Positions 44,308 to 55,115 of a DNA stretch of 64,000 bases are shown here, in pieces; position 1 is the stretch's first letter; every line of letters starts with the position of its first letter. The DNA is from Rossellomorea sp. y25. GTDB lineage: Bacteria; Bacillota; Bacilli; Bacillales; Bacillaceae_B. The translations under genes and the position numbers were made by a program. The notes beneath the pieces are model-generated. The model was not told where the DNA came from. It made no database searches and saw only the letters and a program-made list of their open reading frames with translations. Location: the NCBI RefSeq assembly GCF_038049935.1, contig NZ_CP145886.1:2798501-2862500 (forward strand), in the 5' to 3' direction.

Positions 44308-46074
44308 CTAAATAGGAAGAAAGAAAGTGAAGGTTGTCCCTTGATCGACTTTACTTTGCACTTGAATATGACCTTTATGGGACTCAATAATGTTCTTCGC
44401 GATTGCTAAGCCAAGACCTGTGCCTGACTTCCCTCTTGTCCTGGCTTTATCTGCTTTATAGAATCGCTCAAATACAAAAGGAAGATCTTCTTCAGGAATT
44501 CCTGAACCCGTGTCTTTTACGTGAAACAAATAACCGCCCTTGCTTTCCGTCAGGGATACCGTTACTTCCCCGCCTGTAGGAGTATGTCTTAAAGCATTAT
44601 CAATTAGATTGGTTAATACTTGTTCGATTCTGTCCGGGTCCATATGAATTTCATTTTTGATCCCTACATCACTTTCAAAGAATATGGAGACCTTTTTTTC
44701 TTTGGCCAGTCCAATAAATTTATTGGTCACTCTTTCGGTGAAAGGCATGATACCTATTACGTCTTTATTAAGAGTGATATGCCCCGCCTCCATACGAGCC
44801 AAATCCAGAAGGTCATTGACCAAACGGCCCATGCGCAATGATTCATCATAAATAATTCGGGCTATCTCTTTCTTTTCTTCTTCAGTTTCAGCAATATCAT
44901 CAACGATCGCTTCGCTATATCCTTGAAGCATAGAGATTGGCGTACGGAGTTCATGGGATACATTTGCAATAAAATCTTTCCGAAGCTTATCCAATCTTCG
45001 CTCTTCTGTCATATCGCGGACGACCGCCACTGCTCCTCTGATGTTGTTGTTGTTGTAAAGAGGACTGATAATCACCACATACGAACGTCCTTGCAGACTC
45101 AGTTCACCGGTCTGTTCCATTTCTGTCACGACCACGCTTTGTAATAATTCTTTTACAGTAGTAGGGATGGCTTCCTCACTGCTTTCGCTTTGCTCATAAT
45201 ACCAATGCTGCAGGAATCTATCCGCCGGCGGATTGGTAATTAAGATCGTGCCGTCCCGATTAAAGGTGATGACGCCATCAGCCATACTGCTTAATATCGA
45301 GGAAAGCTGCTCTTTCTCCTGGCTCAGTGCGTTAATGTGAAACTTTAACTGCCTACCCATTTGGTTAAACCCTGTTGCAAGTTCACCGATTTCATCCTTC
45401 GTCAAAATCGGAACCTTTGTATCAAATTTACCCTTTGCTACCTCAAAGGCTGCTTCCCGCATTTTCCTTAATGGTGCGGTGATACGCGTAGAAAGGAAGA
45501 AAGCAAAAATGGTTGTTAAAATAAAGGCAATCCCGGCAGCAAGCAAAATCAGTTTCGTTGTTTGACGAGTAGTATCTTTAATAACACCAAGAGACTGATA
45601 GAGATACACAGCTCCATCTTCTTCATTGATATGCAAGGGCGTCCCGACAATAATGACGTTTTCATAACGGTTCGATGACATTTCCGAGGATAATTCAATC
45701 TCTTTCTTGACGGTAATTTCTTTTGTTTTCACTGATTGAAGTTGTTCATCTTCTGAAATATAGTCGTGAATATTCTTTTGAAATTCTGTAGAATCCTGTG
45801 AATAAAGTGACTCATTTTGATCTAAGGAGATAATGATGTTTATCGGGTCATCAATGATTTCTTTACCCAGTTCCATCCCGAGCTCCAAGTCTTTATGATT
45901 CTGAATGACCCTCGCCACTTTTTCAGCCGTATGGGTTAATTCTTTTTCAACCACATCGACGTGATAGTTTTGAAAGAATTCCAGTAAAAGAATCGTAAGG
46001 ATAAATAACACAAAGGAAACTAAGAGCAGGATCGTTAGCCATAGCTTTCCTACAACACTACGCCAGAGCCTCAT
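44308..46074 (-). CDS. resE: Sensor histidine kinase ResE
   Basis: A 588-residue membrane kinase: an N-terminal membrane segment (about 11-33), an extracytoplasmic sensor region (about 35-172), a second membrane segment (about 174-196), a HAMP domain (about 195-248), a PAS domain (about 255-360) and the histidine kinase core. The phospho-accepting His374 lies in [10 protein letters not shown], and the ATP-binding N and G boxes are visible ([26 protein letters not shown]). It phosphorylates ResD in response to oxygen limitation and nitric oxide in B. subtilis. It overlaps resD by 4 bases. Confidence 0.94.
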   Translation of the reverse strand: MRLWRSVVGKLWLTILLLVSFVLFILTILLLEFFQNYHVDVVEKELTHTAEKVARVIQNHKDLELGMELGKEIIDDPINIIISLDQNESLYSQDSTEFQKNIHDYISEDEQLQSVKTKEITVKKEIELSSEMSSNRYENVIIVGTPLHINEEDGAVYLYQSLGVIKDTTRQTTKLILLAAGIAFILTTIFAFFLSTRITAPLRKMREAAFEVAKGKFDTKVPILTKDEIGELATGFNQMGRQLKFHINALSQEKEQLSSILSSMADGVITFNRDGTILITNPPADRFLQHWYYEQSESSEEAIPTTVKELLQSVVVTEMEQTGELSLQGRSYVVIISPLYNNNNIRGAVAVVRDMTEERRLDKLRKDFIANVSHELRTPISMLQGYSEAIVDDIAETEEEKKEIARIIYDESLRMGRLVNDLLDLARMEAGHITLNKDVIGIMPFTERVTNKFIGLAKEKKVSIFFESDVGIKNEIHMDPDRIEQVLTNLIDNALRHTPTGGEVTVSLTESKGGYLFHVKDTGSGIPEEDLPFVFERFYKADKARTRGKSGTGLGLAIAKNIIESHKGHIQVQSKVDQGTTFTFFLPI

Positions 46075-46787
46075 TCATTGGTTACCTCGAATTTGTATCC
46101 TACTCCCCATACGGTCACAATCATTTTTGCAGCCATCTCAGAAACTTTATTCAGTTTTTCTCTTAATCGCTTTACATGAGTATCAACTGTGCGCAGGTCT
46201 CCGAAAAATTCATAATGCCATACTTCCTTGAGCAGGTGCTCACGGTCAAACACTTTGTCTGGAGCTTTGGCAAGGAAATATAACAATTCGTATTCCTTCG
46301 GTGTCAGGTTCACATCTTTTCCATCAGCAGTTACCCGGTGGGCATCATTATCGATGGTAAGATGAGGATAAACGATCAGGTCCTTCGTCTTCGCGTCTGT
46401 TTGAATAAAGCTCGTCTTTGAAGAACGTCTTAATAGCGCTTTCACTCTCAAAACCACTTCGCGAGGAGAAAAAGGTTTCACTATGTAGTCGTCTGTTCCA
46501 ACTTCGAACCCTTGCACTCTGTTCACTTCTTCTCCTTTAGCAGTGAGCATGATCACGGGAGTCGCTTTCTTTTCACGAAGATGCTGACATACTTCGATCC
46601 CATCCATCCCCGGCATCATGATATCCAGTAAGATACAGTCGTAATTATTCTCGAGAGAAAGCGCTAATGCTTCTTCTCCATTCTCTGCTTCATCAATTTC
46701 ATAGTTTTCTCTTTCAAGATACATTTTTAAAAGTCTACGAATCCGGTCTTCATCATCAACAACTAAAATTCTAATGTTTTCCTCCAT
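46071..46787 (-). CDS. resD: Response regulator ResD
   Basis: A 238-residue OmpR-type regulator. The receiver domain (about 6-120) has the acidic pair DDED (11-14) and phospho-acceptor Asp55 in LLDIMMPG; the winged-helix domain (about 140-235) includes [13 protein letters not shown] and the [12 protein letters not shown] recognition helix. It activates genes of anaerobic respiration, including resABC in B. subtilis. ATG at 46785-46787 follows GGAGG. A terminator separates it from resC, so resDE has its own promoter as well as possible readthrough. Confidence 0.96.
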   Translation of the reverse strand: MEENIRILVVDDEDRIRRLLKMYLERENYEIDEAENGEEALALSLENNYDCILLDIMMPGMDGIEVCQHLREKKATPVIMLTAKGEEVNRVQGFEVGTDDYIVKPFSPREVVLRVKALLRRSSKTSFIQTDAKTKDLIVYPHLTIDNDAHRVTADGKDVNLTPKEYELLYFLAKAPDKVFDREHLLKEVWHYEFFGDLRTVDTHVKRLREKLNKVSEMAAKMIVTVWGVGYKFEVTNE

Positions 46788-46845
46788 GGGTAATATCCCC
46801 CTTTTGTCTAATTAAACCATATTATCCTATATTTTATATGAAAAA

Positions 46846-46893
46846 AGAAGCTGACTCAAAGAGAATATCATTCTCACTATCGTCAGCTCCCTC
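46846..46893 (-). terminator. Terminator after resC
   Basis: GAGCTGAC and GTCAGCTT with an inner palindrome GAGAATGATATTCTC form a stem ending in TCTTTTTTC on the minus strand, between resC and resD. Confidence 0.75.
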
Positions 46894-46904
46894 CCGTTCA
46901 TTAT

Positions 46905-48095
46905 TTAAGCATATGAATGCAACCCTGCGATAATAAGGTTAACGGCCACCAGGTTGAAAAGAATAATGGCAACCCCGATCACGGCTAACCACGCAGATTT
47001 CTCACCGTGCCATCCTTTAGATAGGCGTAGGTGCAGAAAGGCTGCATAAAATAAGAATGTAATTAATGCCCACACTTCTTTAGGGTCCCAACCCCAGAAT
47101 CGCGTCCAGGCAATTTGCGCCCAAATCATGGCGAAGATGAGTCCGCCAAGTGTAAAGACTGGAAAACCGATTAAAACGGAGCGATAACCAATTTCGTCCA
47201 TTAGATCCAGATTCACATTTTTCACCAATGGCTGTAATTTTGCAGCAATACGCTTTCTGAAGATTAAACGTAATAGTAGATAAATACCTGTTCCAATCAG
47301 AAACGACCAAATAACGGTATTTAGTTTCTTAGCGTTAATAAGGGCTGGCATTTCTACAAGCGGCTCCATTACGTTGTCGGTTAATAGTCGGCCTTCATTC
47401 GGTCCGACAAGAGCCGGGAGTGTGTATTCAGAAACCGCTTCTGTCCCTTCTTGATTTACATATTGAAAGTTCGCTTCGTAATTCCCCAGGGTAAAGGCAG
47501 TTGATGCCACTACAAACCCTAATACGACAACTAAAGAATACATGACGGTTTCAAGCCAAAACGATTGCTTGCTTCCTTTTGTATGTTGCACTGATTTCAA
47601 TAAGTAGATTAACCCTGCCACAAAACTGATGGATAAAATCGCTTCCCCTGCTGAAACAGTTGTGACGTGGATTTTCAACCAATCACTTTGAAGAGCAGGA
47701 ATCAATGGGCTAATGTCTTTAGGAAACATACTGGCATAGGCGATCACCAAAAGTGCAAATGGTAACGCAATGACTCCAAGTATCGTTGTCTTATACATAA
47801 AGTAAAGAATGATAAAGGCTCCGACAAGCATCATTCCGAAAAAGGTTGTAAATTCAAACAAATTACTTACCGGAGCGTGTCCTGCTGCTCCCCATCTTAA
47901 AAAGAAGTAACCTATTTGAGCGGCAAATCCAATAAGGGTTAAAACTATCCCAATTAATCCCCACTTTTGTTGATTCGTTTCAGTTGTATTTTTTTGGCGA
48001 ATGCTCCCACCAAAAAACAACGTAGCAATCAAATACATCATGAAGGATACATAGAGTAAATTACTACTCCACGCTGCCATTGTTAGCGTTGACAT
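46905..48095 (-). CDS. resC: Cytochrome c biogenesis protein ResC (CcsA)
   Basis: A 396-residue membrane protein with about eight segments. The haem-handling tryptophan-rich motif appears as [21 protein letters not shown] sequence ([11 protein letters not shown]) near residue 335, with conserved histidines. With ResB it carries haem across the membrane and attaches it to apocytochromes c. ATG at 48093-48095 has AAGGAGG 7 bases before it. It overlaps the end of resB by 32 bases. Confidence 0.94.
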   Translation of the reverse strand: MSTLTMAAWSSNLLYVSFMMYLIATLFFGGSIRQKNTTETNQQKWGLIGIVLTLIGFAAQIGYFFLRWGAAGHAPVSNLFEFTTFFGMMLVGAFIILYFMYKTTILGVIALPFALLVIAYASMFPKDISPLIPALQSDWLKIHVTTVSAGEAILSISFVAGLIYLLKSVQHTKGSKQSFWLETVMYSLVVVLGFVVASTAFTLGNYEANFQYVNQEGTEAVSEYTLPALVGPNEGRLLTDNVMEPLVEMPALINAKKLNTVIWSFLIGTGIYLLLRLIFRKRIAAKLQPLVKNVNLDLMDEIGYRSVLIGFPVFTLGGLIFAMIWAQIAWTRFWGWDPKEVWALITFLFYAAFLHLRLSKGWHGEKSAWLAVIGVAIILFNLVAVNLIIAGLHSYA

Positions 48096-49731
48096 CTTCA
48101 TTCCTCCTTGCTTCGTCCTTTTGTTGTTGATCTTCAGGTTCCTGTATTCCAGTACCTTCCAAAACGAAGTTGATTTCATTTTTTAATCCATGCCAGTTTT
48201 TATTCGTATGGCCGGCTACGATGACTCCATCTTCACTCCGCCTGATCCAGATTCTTCGGTGGTGCCAATAAGCACCTTGTACGACACCTATCATAAAGAT
48301 GGCTCCACCAACGGCTAAGATCCAAAGAGTGAGGTCCTTATGAACGGTTAAAGCAGATACATCTCTTGTCTCCACACCTGCAAATGACAATTTATATTCA
48401 TTGTCACCAAGCGGTTCCAGGTTTTGCTGGATCCCTACAAAGCTCACTTCACCATCGGGCTTCTCAGGCGAGAACAATTTGAAAAGGAATGCAGGATTAT
48501 TCGGTAAAGGAGACTTGGTTTGCGGCTCCCCTTGTTCATTAAATCCAGAGAAATCAGGATAATATCCCATCAATTCTACTTTATAACCTTCTTCAAATGC
48601 ATAGGTATCTTGAGGATCGAATAGATCGACGGTGAATTTGCCGAAGCTCTCCCCAGACCCTTTATTATCAAATGTAAAGGACATTGATTTAAATTCATCC
48701 AGCTTGTAGCTTGTTTGGTATACGGCAAAGTTTCCAAATTTCAAAGGATGATTTACTTTGATCGAATCCTCTTTTTCCACTTCCCGGTCAGCCGTTTGTC
48801 CTGGAAGTTTATCTCCGGATTCTTTATACAGTACCACGTCAGACTGGAAATTCTTGGCGATGGTTCCATTCTTATCAATGGCTTCCCCAAACACTTCTTT
48901 GTCTTTTTCTTTATCGTATGTCTCTAACGTAAACCCTTTATTTTCTAAGTAATATTCTTGTTTCGTACCAGGAACGGCTCTCGTCTCACCTTCACGGATC
49001 CACACGGTTTCATCAATATACATTCCAGGAACGAATCTTAACATACCCCCGAATAGGAAGATGATGAGACCGATATGATTCACATAGGGACCCCATCTAG
49101 AAAAACGATTTTTCTCTGCAAGGATGTTGCCGTCCTCTTCACGGATCTTATATTTTTTTTGTGTTAATTTTTCTTTTATTTTACTTATAGAGTCATTGAT
49201 GTCGACCAATTCTGTTTTCCCATAGATTCGTTGGCGCTTCAGGAAACCAACATGTCTGGAAACACGTTGATTCTTGAGGGCACGATAGAGGGGAATTACC
49301 CGGTCAAGACTACAAATCACGAGGGAAACTCCAATCGATGCGATTAATAGTAGATACCACCATGAACTATATAAATCATGGAAACCTAACGTGTAATATA
49401 ACTCTCCAAAAAAGCCGTATACATCTTCATAGTACTCATTTGCTGGCTGTCCATTCGGAATATATTGTTCCTGGGGCAAAATCGTGCCGACTGCAGAGGC
49501 GATAAGTGTGATGACAATTAACCATACGCCAACCTTAACAGATGAAAAGAAATTCCAAATCTTGTCGATAATCGATCTGTTATACGTTTGGGAACGCCTT
49601 GCACTACCCTCATAACGCATGTCATGAAGCTTCTCATTCTTCGCTTCATCCGTTAAAGCCCGTCCACAGGATTCGCATAAAACGGTACCGTTAGGATTTA
49701 CATGACCGCATTCACATTTGATTTCTTTCAT
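48064..49731 (-). CDS. resB: Cytochrome c biogenesis protein ResB
   Basis: A 555-residue membrane protein, CcsB type. The N-terminus has a zinc-ribbon-like stretch with four cysteines ([19 protein letters not shown]), then a first membrane segment near 68-88, more near 127-145 and 215-233, a large extracytoplasmic domain (about 240-480) and a last membrane helix near 488-505. It works with ResC as the system II cytochrome c synthase. Start ATG at 49729-49731. Confidence 0.93.
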   Translation of the reverse strand: MKEIKCECGHVNPNGTVLCESCGRALTDEAKNEKLHDMRYEGSARRSQTYNRSIIDKIWNFFSSVKVGVWLIVITLIASAVGTILPQEQYIPNGQPANEYYEDVYGFFGELYYTLGFHDLYSSWWYLLLIASIGVSLVICSLDRVIPLYRALKNQRVSRHVGFLKRQRIYGKTELVDINDSISKIKEKLTQKKYKIREEDGNILAEKNRFSRWGPYVNHIGLIIFLFGGMLRFVPGMYIDETVWIREGETRAVPGTKQEYYLENKGFTLETYDKEKDKEVFGEAIDKNGTIAKNFQSDVVLYKESGDKLPGQTADREVEKEDSIKVNHPLKFGNFAVYQTSYKLDEFKSMSFTFDNKGSGESFGKFTVDLFDPQDTYAFEEGYKVELMGYYPDFSGFNEQGEPQTKSPLPNNPAFLFKLFSPEKPDGEVSFVGIQQNLEPLGDNEYKLSFAGVETRDVSALTVHKDLTLWILAVGGAIFMIGVVQGAYWHHRRIWIRRSEDGVIVAGHTNKNWHGLKNEINFVLEGTGIQEPEDQQQKDEARRNEDVNANNGSVE

Positions 49732-49765
49732 GTTAAAACTCCTTATATCAAGTTAAACTGCTGAG

Positions 49766-50296
49766 CTAAGGCTTGATGCTCTCTAAATCTTCTATGATAT
49801 CGTTTTCTGACATCGTACCTGTAATGATTTTTTCAATTTCACCTTGAGGGTTAATGAGGAATGTAGTCGGTAACGGATCTATACCGTACGCATTTTGAAC
49901 TTCCTCTTCTTGGTCTACTAAAATAGGGAACTCCAACCCGTGTTTAGACACGAATCGATTGATAAGGAAATCTGATTCTCCCACATTGACTGCCAATATG
50001 TGTACACCTTGATCTTTATATTTTTCATATTGATTATTCATATATGGCATCTCTCTTTCACATGGTTTGCACCATGTTCCCCAGAAATTCAGGAATACCC
50101 CTTGGCCCTCATAGTCGGACAAACGATGTTTATTCCCTTCCATATCTTGTAATACAAAGTCAGGCGCTTGATCTCCCACCTTTAACCTCCCTCTTTCATC
50201 CTTCGTAAAGTTTGCATACAGAGTATATGCAACCGCAGAAGTCAGCACAATGAGAATAATTGTCCGGATGAGTAATCTGCGTTTTTTCTTATTCAT
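49766..50296 (-). CDS. resA: Membrane-anchored thiol-disulfide oxidoreductase ResA
   Basis: A 176-residue thioredoxin-like protein held by an N-terminal membrane anchor (about 9-27). The active site is WCKPCE with Cys76 and Cys79, in a domain with the AhpC/TSA-type fold (GDQAPDFVLQDMEGN; VNVGESDFLINRFV). It reduces apocytochrome c cysteines so ResBC can attach haem. ATG at 50294-50296 is the start. It leads the resABC operon. Confidence 0.95.
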   Translation of the reverse strand: MNKKKRRLLIRTIILIVLTSAVAYTLYANFTKDERGRLKVGDQAPDFVLQDMEGNKHRLSDYEGQGVFLNFWGTWCKPCEREMPYMNNQYEKYKDQGVHILAVNVGESDFLINRFVSKHGLEFPILVDQEEEVQNAYGIDPLPTTFLINPQGEIEKIITGTMSENDIIEDLESIKP

Positions 50297-50553
50297 GTAC
50301 GTGTGCCTCCCATATTGAAATCGTTCTCAAGAATGGAAATGATTTTTCTCTCTTTACAGTAGCAAAGGGCCTGATGTCATAAGAATACCCTTATGAGATC
50401 AGTCCCTGCCATAATGTAATGTCCATTCCTTCATAATAAGCAGGGAAATATCCCTTGGATTTCAGGGTAAAATTCCTTTCCCATTATATCATTTATCACT
50501 TTAGAGATAGTGTAAATTATATGAAGGATATGTGACACTTTCCAACCTATTCT

Positions 50554-51285
50554 TTATCGGATATTTCCTGTTTCAGCCAGTGTTCTCAGCTGTTTCACTT
50601 CATGCGGAGTAAGTTCTCTTCCTTCTCCTGCGTTCAAGCCATGGAGAGACAGGAATGCATATCTTTCCCGTTTCAGCTTTTGTACCGGATACCCAATCGC
50701 TTCGAACATCCTGCGCACTTGACGGTTTCTGCCCTCATGAATGGTGATTTCTACGATGGATTTCCCTTGTTTCTTATCAATACTTAACACTTTCACTTTT
50801 GCAGGAGCAGTCATGCCGTCCTCCAGTTTAATCCCTTTTTCAAGTTCTCTGATTTTAAATTTAGGCGGGATGCCTTTTAATCTTGCTACGTATGTTTTTT
50901 CAATTTCGTTACTTGGATGCATCAGGGAGTTAGCGAAGTCTCCGTCATTGGTTAAAAGAAGAATACCTGACGTCTCATAGTCCAGTCTTCCTACAGGATA
51001 GATTCTTTCTTGGATTTCAGGGAAGAAGTCCGTTACAACTTGACGCTCTTTGTCGTCAGCCACAGCCGAAATAACCCCTCTTGGCTTGTAAAGCATATAA
51101 TATACTTTGTTTTCTCTTTCAATCTGAATCCCTGTCACTTCAACTCTATCTGAATTAGAGACCTTTGTTCCCAATTCCTTCACTACTACACCATTGACCT
51201 TTACTTTACCCTCTATAATTAATTGCTCAGCTTTTCGTCGAGACGCTACTCCACTATGAGCAATAACCTTTTGTAATCGTTCCAC
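50554..51285 (-). CDS. rluB: 23S rRNA pseudouridine synthase RluB
   Basis: A 243-residue pseudouridine synthase of the RsuA/RluB family. It has an N-terminal S4 RNA-binding domain (about 2-50; RLQKVIAHSGVASRRKAEQLI) and a catalytic domain in which GRLDYETSG holds Asp102. It should modify 23S rRNA at a position near the peptidyl transferase centre. GTG at 51283-51285 follows GAGGTGA. It lies between resA and the spmAB genes, as in B. subtilis. Confidence 0.93.
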   Translation of the reverse strand: MERLQKVIAHSGVASRRKAEQLIIEGKVKVNGVVVKELGTKVSNSDRVEVTGIQIERENKVYYMLYKPRGVISAVADDKERQVVTDFFPEIQERIYPVGRLDYETSGILLLTNDGDFANSLMHPSNEIEKTYVARLKGIPPKFKIRELEKGIKLEDGMTAPAKVKVLSIDKKQGKSIVEITIHEGRNRQVRRMFEAIGYPVQKLKRERYAFLSLHGLNAGEGRELTPHEVKQLRTLAETGNIR

Positions 51286-51362
51286 GGTATTTCACCTCAT
51301 TTAATTTTCAATACATTTGTCTTCATGAATTATTACACAATCCAGGCAAAATAGAAAGGTAT

Positions 51363-51398
51363 AAAGAAAAATCGACCTTTTCAGTCGATTTCTTTATA
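51363..51398 (-). terminator. Terminator after spmB
   Basis: AAATCGAC and GTCGATTT form a stem followed by TTTCTTT on the minus strand, 35 bases after the spmB stop. Confidence 0.8.
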
Positions 51399-51432
51399 CC
51401 TCATTGTTTCCATTATTAATAGATGCCAATCC

Positions 51433-51960
51433 TTAAAACATAATCGTGACGATGAAGATGGCGGCTACGATTCCGATGACGTCGGCTAGTAATCCGACCT
51501 TCAGCGCGTCTCCCATCTTACGTATCCCTACTGCCCCGAAGTACACGGTCAATACGTAAAGGGTCGTATCGGTACTTCCCTGTAAGGTTGATGCAAGTCT
51601 TCCGATAAAGGAATCTGGCCCGTGGGTAGCGACAATATCACTCATCATACCAAGGGCAGCTGTTCCTGAAATGGGCCTGATAATGGCAAGTGGCACAATT
51701 TCAGGCGGTATACCAAGTGCAAGCAATCCCGGACGGATGAGATTCACAAAGAACTCAAGTGCTCCTGATTCTCTAAAAATGGTAATCGCCACAAGCATTC
51801 CAATGAGGAAAGGAATGATCGATACGGCAATTTTAATGCCTTCTTTTCCCCCATCTACAAACACTTCATACGTTGGTACCTTTTTAAGGGTGCCATAGAT
51901 CAATATGAAGCCAATCATAATAGGGATTAACCATAATGAAATGGTGGATATCCATTGCAT
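51433..51960 (-). CDS. spmB: Spore maturation protein SpmB
   Basis: A 175-residue membrane protein with a nucleoside-recognition (Gate) domain: GESGALEFFVNLIRPGLLALGIPPEIVPLAIIRPISG-type sequence in the middle. With SpmA it is needed for low spore core water content and heat resistance. It starts right next to the spmA stop (51961), with no spacer, and follows dacB, forming the dacB-spmA-spmB operon. Confidence 0.93.
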   Translation of the reverse strand: MQWISTISLWLIPIMIGFILIYGTLKKVPTYEVFVDGGKEGIKIAVSIIPFLIGMLVAITIFRESGALEFFVNLIRPGLLALGIPPEIVPLAIIRPISGTAALGMMSDIVATHGPDSFIGRLASTLQGSTDTTLYVLTVYFGAVGIRKMGDALKVGLLADVIGIVAAIFIVTIMF

Positions 51961-52554
51961 CTATTTCACCTCACGACGAGTACGTCTGTAATGAAAATAA
52001 CGGTCTATCAGTATGGCTCCGATGGTCGATAGCATTGTGGCAATTAAGGTTGGTCCTACAATTTCAGTTGGAGAAGCTGAATCATATTTCATCCGGATCG
52101 CAATGACCGTTGTGGGAATGATGGTAAGGCTTGACGTATTGATCGCTAAGAATGTAATCATCGACCTGCTGGCATAGTCTTTTCCTCCATTAAGGTCCTT
52201 TAATTGCTCCATCGCTTTGATCCCGAGAGGTGTTGCTGCGTTTCCAAGGCCAAACATATTGGCCATCATATTTGATAATATATATCCCATAGCAGGATGA
52301 TTATCCGGCACTTCAGGAAACAACCTGGTGACAAAGGGTCTGAACAGCCTGGCCAGTTTATCCAATAAACCCGCTTCTTGAGCAATCCTCATGATTCCCA
52401 ACCAAAACACCAATACGCTGACCAATCCTATACAGAGGGTAACGGCTTCATTGGCAGATGTGAAAATGGCTTCGTTTACTTCTTCCATTTTCCCATTTAT
52501 AATGGCGAATACTAAACCGATGATGGTCATCCCGACCCAAATGAGATTAACCAT
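51961..52554 (-). CDS. spmA: Spore maturation protein SpmA
   Basis: A 197-residue membrane protein of the nucleoside-recognition family. The first helix begins MVNLIWVGMTIIGLVFAIING, and the conserved GLGNAATPLGIKAMEQL segment is in the middle. It is coupled to spmB, whose ATG follows the spmA stop, and overlaps dacB by 8 bases. All three are cortex-related genes expressed in the mother cell in B. subtilis. Confidence 0.93.
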   Translation of the reverse strand: MVNLIWVGMTIIGLVFAIINGKMEEVNEAIFTSANEAVTLCIGLVSVLVFWLGIMRIAQEAGLLDKLARLFRPFVTRLFPEVPDNHPAMGYILSNMMANMFGLGNAATPLGIKAMEQLKDLNGGKDYASRSMITFLAINTSSLTIIPTTVIAIRMKYDSASPTEIVGPTLIATMLSTIGAILIDRYFHYRRTRREVK

Positions 52555-53707
52555 GATCCCGGACTCCTATAAAGGACTCGAAGGAGTATGTCCAGAACTT
52601 CCACCAGCTTTTTTCTTCTTCTGTTTTACCCTTTGTTTTAAAGAAAATGGGAAGAGTGTCTACTTCTACGTCTTCTAAATACACGACAGCCTTTCCTACT
52701 ACTTCAGGTACATTTTTATTCTTTAACCATTCCTCTTTAGGCTTTAACATTTTATACTCTACCTTCACATCATCCACTTCACCATCTTGAAGGGTAAGGA
52801 CGGATTCACGTTTAAGATAGGCATGATCTTTGTATATTTCGTCATCCATTTTATCAATCGTTCCTTTTTCCAGGACGATCCTATAATCATATTGCTTAAA
52901 CCCGAATTCAAACATTCCAATATGATCATTCCAATCATCGGGACCATTGAGTGTAACGGCAATGAGATTCTCTCCATCCTTAGAAGCTGTGGACACAAGC
53001 GTTCTTTTGGCTCGTTTTGTGTAACCGGTTTTCCCACCCGTACTATGTTTATATAATTCTGTTAATAATCTATTTTTGTTCTTCCACTTACGATCCCATT
53101 TTTCTTCTGGATTTGGCGCAGTATGAACCTTAGTTCCTGCAATCTTCTTGTATAATTCGTTCTCCATTGAATATCTCGTTAGTACTGCCATATCATACGC
53201 AGTTGAATAGTGGTCCTCATGATCATCAAGACCATGGGGATTGGAAAAATGAGTATTTTCCATTCCGATTTCATTCGCCTTTTCATTCATCATATAAACA
53301 AATCCGTCCAGACTTCCGCCCACATATTCTGCTATGGCAACCGCTGCATCATTCCCGGATCTTAGCATAAGCCCATACACCAGATCTTCCAGCTTTATCT
53401 TCTCCCCCGCTTTTAAGTATAGCGAAGACCCTTCCGTACCAGCTGCATTCGAAGAAACCGTTACTTCCTTACCCATCTTTCCGGATTCGACTGCCAGAAT
53501 TGCTGTCATAATCTTTGTAATACTGGCAATTCGACTTTGACTGTGAGCATCCTTTTCATAAAGAATCCTCCCCGTCTCCTGATCCATTAAAATTGCCCGC
53601 TGTGAACTGACAGAAGGTGCGGCCTGAACTTCATTGGAAACGACTACAAACAATAAAGTAAAGATAAGGAAATAATTTATGTAAAATTTCACTTTCTTTA
53701 GATTCAC
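52547..53707 (-). CDS. dacB: Sporulation D-alanyl-D-alanine carboxypeptidase DacB (PBP5*)
   Basis: Trims pentapeptide side chains in the spore cortex and sets its crosslinking. The 386-residue protein has a signal peptide (about 8-29), and the three serine-DD-peptidase motifs: SITK (Ser62, Lys65), SGN (near 117-119) and KTG in STGGKTGYT. GTG at 53705-53707 was chosen because AAAGGAG lies 9 bases before it, while the ATG two codons upstream is only 3 bases away. A sigma-E promoter precedes it. Confidence 0.95.
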   Translation of the reverse strand: MNLKKVKFYINYFLIFTLLFVVVSNEVQAAPSVSSQRAILMDQETGRILYEKDAHSQSRIASITKIMTAILAVESGKMGKEVTVSSNAAGTEGSSLYLKAGEKIKLEDLVYGLMLRSGNDAAVAIAEYVGGSLDGFVYMMNEKANEIGMENTHFSNPHGLDDHEDHYSTAYDMAVLTRYSMENELYKKIAGTKVHTAPNPEEKWDRKWKNKNRLLTELYKHSTGGKTGYTKRAKRTLVSTASKDGENLIAVTLNGPDDWNDHIGMFEFGFKQYDYRIVLEKGTIDKMDDEIYKDHAYLKRESVLTLQDGEVDDVKVEYKMLKPKEEWLKNKNVPEVVGKAVVYLEDVEVDTLPIFFKTKGKTEEEKSWWKFWTYSFESFIGVRDHG

Positions 53708-53743
53708 ACCCATCTACTCCTTTGGTTCTAACGTGTTTGTACA

Positions 53744-53771
53744 AGTTTATGCAGGACAAGGGGTAATATGA
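53744..53771 (-). promoter_or_regulatory. Sigma-E promoter of dacB-spmAB
   Basis: TCATATT (53765-53771), 13 bases, CATAAACT (53744-53751) on the minus strand matches the sigma-E consensus well; the dacB start is about 37 bases downstream. Confidence 0.7.
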
Positions 53772-53826
53772 ATGAAAATCTGGAAATGCCAACACAGTAC
53801 AACTTGAAAAAACTGAAACACACAAA

Positions 53827-53860
53827 AACACAGCTGAGTCTTTCAGCTGTGTTTTCCATG
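53827..53860 (-). terminator. Terminator after ypuI
   Basis: AAAACACAGCTGA and TCAGCTGTGTTTT form a near-perfect stem with flanking T-runs, just after the ypuI stop. Confidence 0.85.
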
Positions 53861-53862
53861 TT

Positions 53863-54354
53863 CTATTCTTTGGATTGCAGCTTTTGGTTTCGATACTCGA
53901 CCTCGAATTCGATTAATTCCTCCCGAATGCTATGAAACTCTCCTTCCACACCTCTTAATAAGGCAGCGAAGCAGCCGGGAGGTTCTTGTCGAAACCGGAT
54001 TGCACTGCGATCGGGATAGGTAATACGACGATCTTCAAACCATAGATTATATCGCGGGGAATAATATTCCTCTATGCATTTATGATAGATTTTATAAAGG
54101 ATTCTTTCGGCAACCAGCTTCTGGAAGGGTTCAGTTTGAACAATGATTGTACAAGCATCCAGTCCTTCTTCACAATAGACAAGAAGTCTTCTTAAATTTG
54201 AAAGCAGCCCTTCGTAATAAGCTTTATCTCCATGTTTCCCCTCTAATAGATCTTGTATGGTAACGGTATTTAAATAGCCTTCAAATTTAATAATCGTATT
54301 TTCAAGAAAGGGTTGTATGTCTTGCACCTGAGTTTTCACAATAAAATCGTTCAT
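53863..54354 (-). CDS. ypuI: YpuI-like protein (DUF3907)
   Basis: A 163-residue soluble protein. Conserved blocks include LLVYCEEGLDACTIIVQTEPFQKLVAERILYKIYHKCIEEYYSPR and LWFEDRR. I match it to YpuI by these and by gene order beside scpB. There are no signal peptide, membrane helix or catalytic motif. Start ATG at 54352-54354. Function unknown. Confidence 0.75.
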   Translation of the reverse strand: MNDFIVKTQVQDIQPFLENTIIKFEGYLNTVTIQDLLEGKHGDKAYYEGLLSNLRRLLVYCEEGLDACTIIVQTEPFQKLVAERILYKIYHKCIEEYYSPRYNLWFEDRRITYPDRSAIRFRQEPPGCFAALLRGVEGEFHSIREELIEFEVEYRNQKLQSKE

Positions 54355-54397
54355 CTATTCCCCTCCATATTTCCCCTGCTAGTTCCATTTTATCAAT

Positions 54398-54446
54398 CCA
54401 TCGTTCTGAAAATTCTATTTCGTCAAAATTTTCAGAACGATGGACT
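54398..54446. repeat. Long perfect palindrome between ypuI and scpB
   Basis: Eighteen-base arms TCCATCGTTCTGAAAATT and complement surround an 11-12 base loop. No T-run follows on the minus strand, so it is not a normal terminator. A separate terminator for scpB is next to it. Confidence 0.6.
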
Positions 54447-54455
54447 CATGAAAAC

Positions 54456-54498
54456 AGGCAGGACCTCCAATCATATAGCCGAGTTCCTGCCTATTCAC
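54456..54498 (-). terminator. Terminator after scpB
   Basis: AGGCAGGAA/TCCTGCCT stem with TGTTTTC after it on the minus strand, about 20 bases after the scpB stop. Confidence 0.65.
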
Positions 54499-54518
54499 TA
54501 TCTACATATGATTTTATC

Positions 54519-55115
54519 CTAATCTTTCGAATCCATCGTTTCCTGAAATTTCTCAAAGAATAAATCCGCTTCATCCTGCATGAATTCGTCTTCTATATTC
54601 TCAGGCAAGGGTGGAAGTTCATCTATTCTCTTTAGTCCGAAATAGTCCAGAAATTCTTTCGTCGTACCAAACAAATAGGCACGACCCGTACCTTCTGCCC
54701 TACCAACTTCCTTGACCAGCCCTTTTGACGTCAGGGTCTGAATGGGACGTTCGGTTTTAACACCTCTGATTTGTTCGATCTCCATCCTGGTGATAGGCTG
54801 CTTATAAGCAACAATCGCCAGTGTTTCAAGAGCTGCTTGAGATAAAAAGCTTACATTTGGTGACTCAACCAATTTCTTTAAATAATCGGCGTTGCTTTTT
54901 TTGGTAACTAATTGAAAGGTATCAGCTATCTCAATCATATAAATTCCACGATTGACATCCTTTTCATAATCCATCTTTAACTCTTCAATGACATCCATCG
55001 CTTCCTGCTCCCCGATTTCCAATACGGAACAGACTTGCTTGAGTGAAAGACCTTCATCTCCGGCTGCAAACAATAAGCTTTCCAGTATCCCCTTCCAATT
55101 ACTGCTATTCAACAA
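54519..55115 (-). CDS. scpB: Chromosome segregation and condensation protein ScpB
   Basis: A 198-residue condensin subunit with two winged-helix domains. The sequence opens [22 protein letters not shown] and includes [31 protein letters not shown] and the tail [17 protein letters not shown]. With ScpA it forms the kleisin part of the SMC complex. TTG at 55113-55115 is the start, behind GAGGAGG. It overlaps scpA by 11 bases. Confidence 0.95.
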   Translation of the reverse strand: MLNSSNWKGILESLLFAAGDEGLSLKQVCSVLEIGEQEAMDVIEELKMDYEKDVNRGIYMIEIADTFQLVTKKSNADYLKKLVESPNVSFLSQAALETLAIVAYKQPITRMEIEQIRGVKTERPIQTLTSKGLVKEVGRAEGTGRAYLFGTTKEFLDYFGLKRIDELPPLPENIEDEFMQDEADLFFEKFQETMDSKD

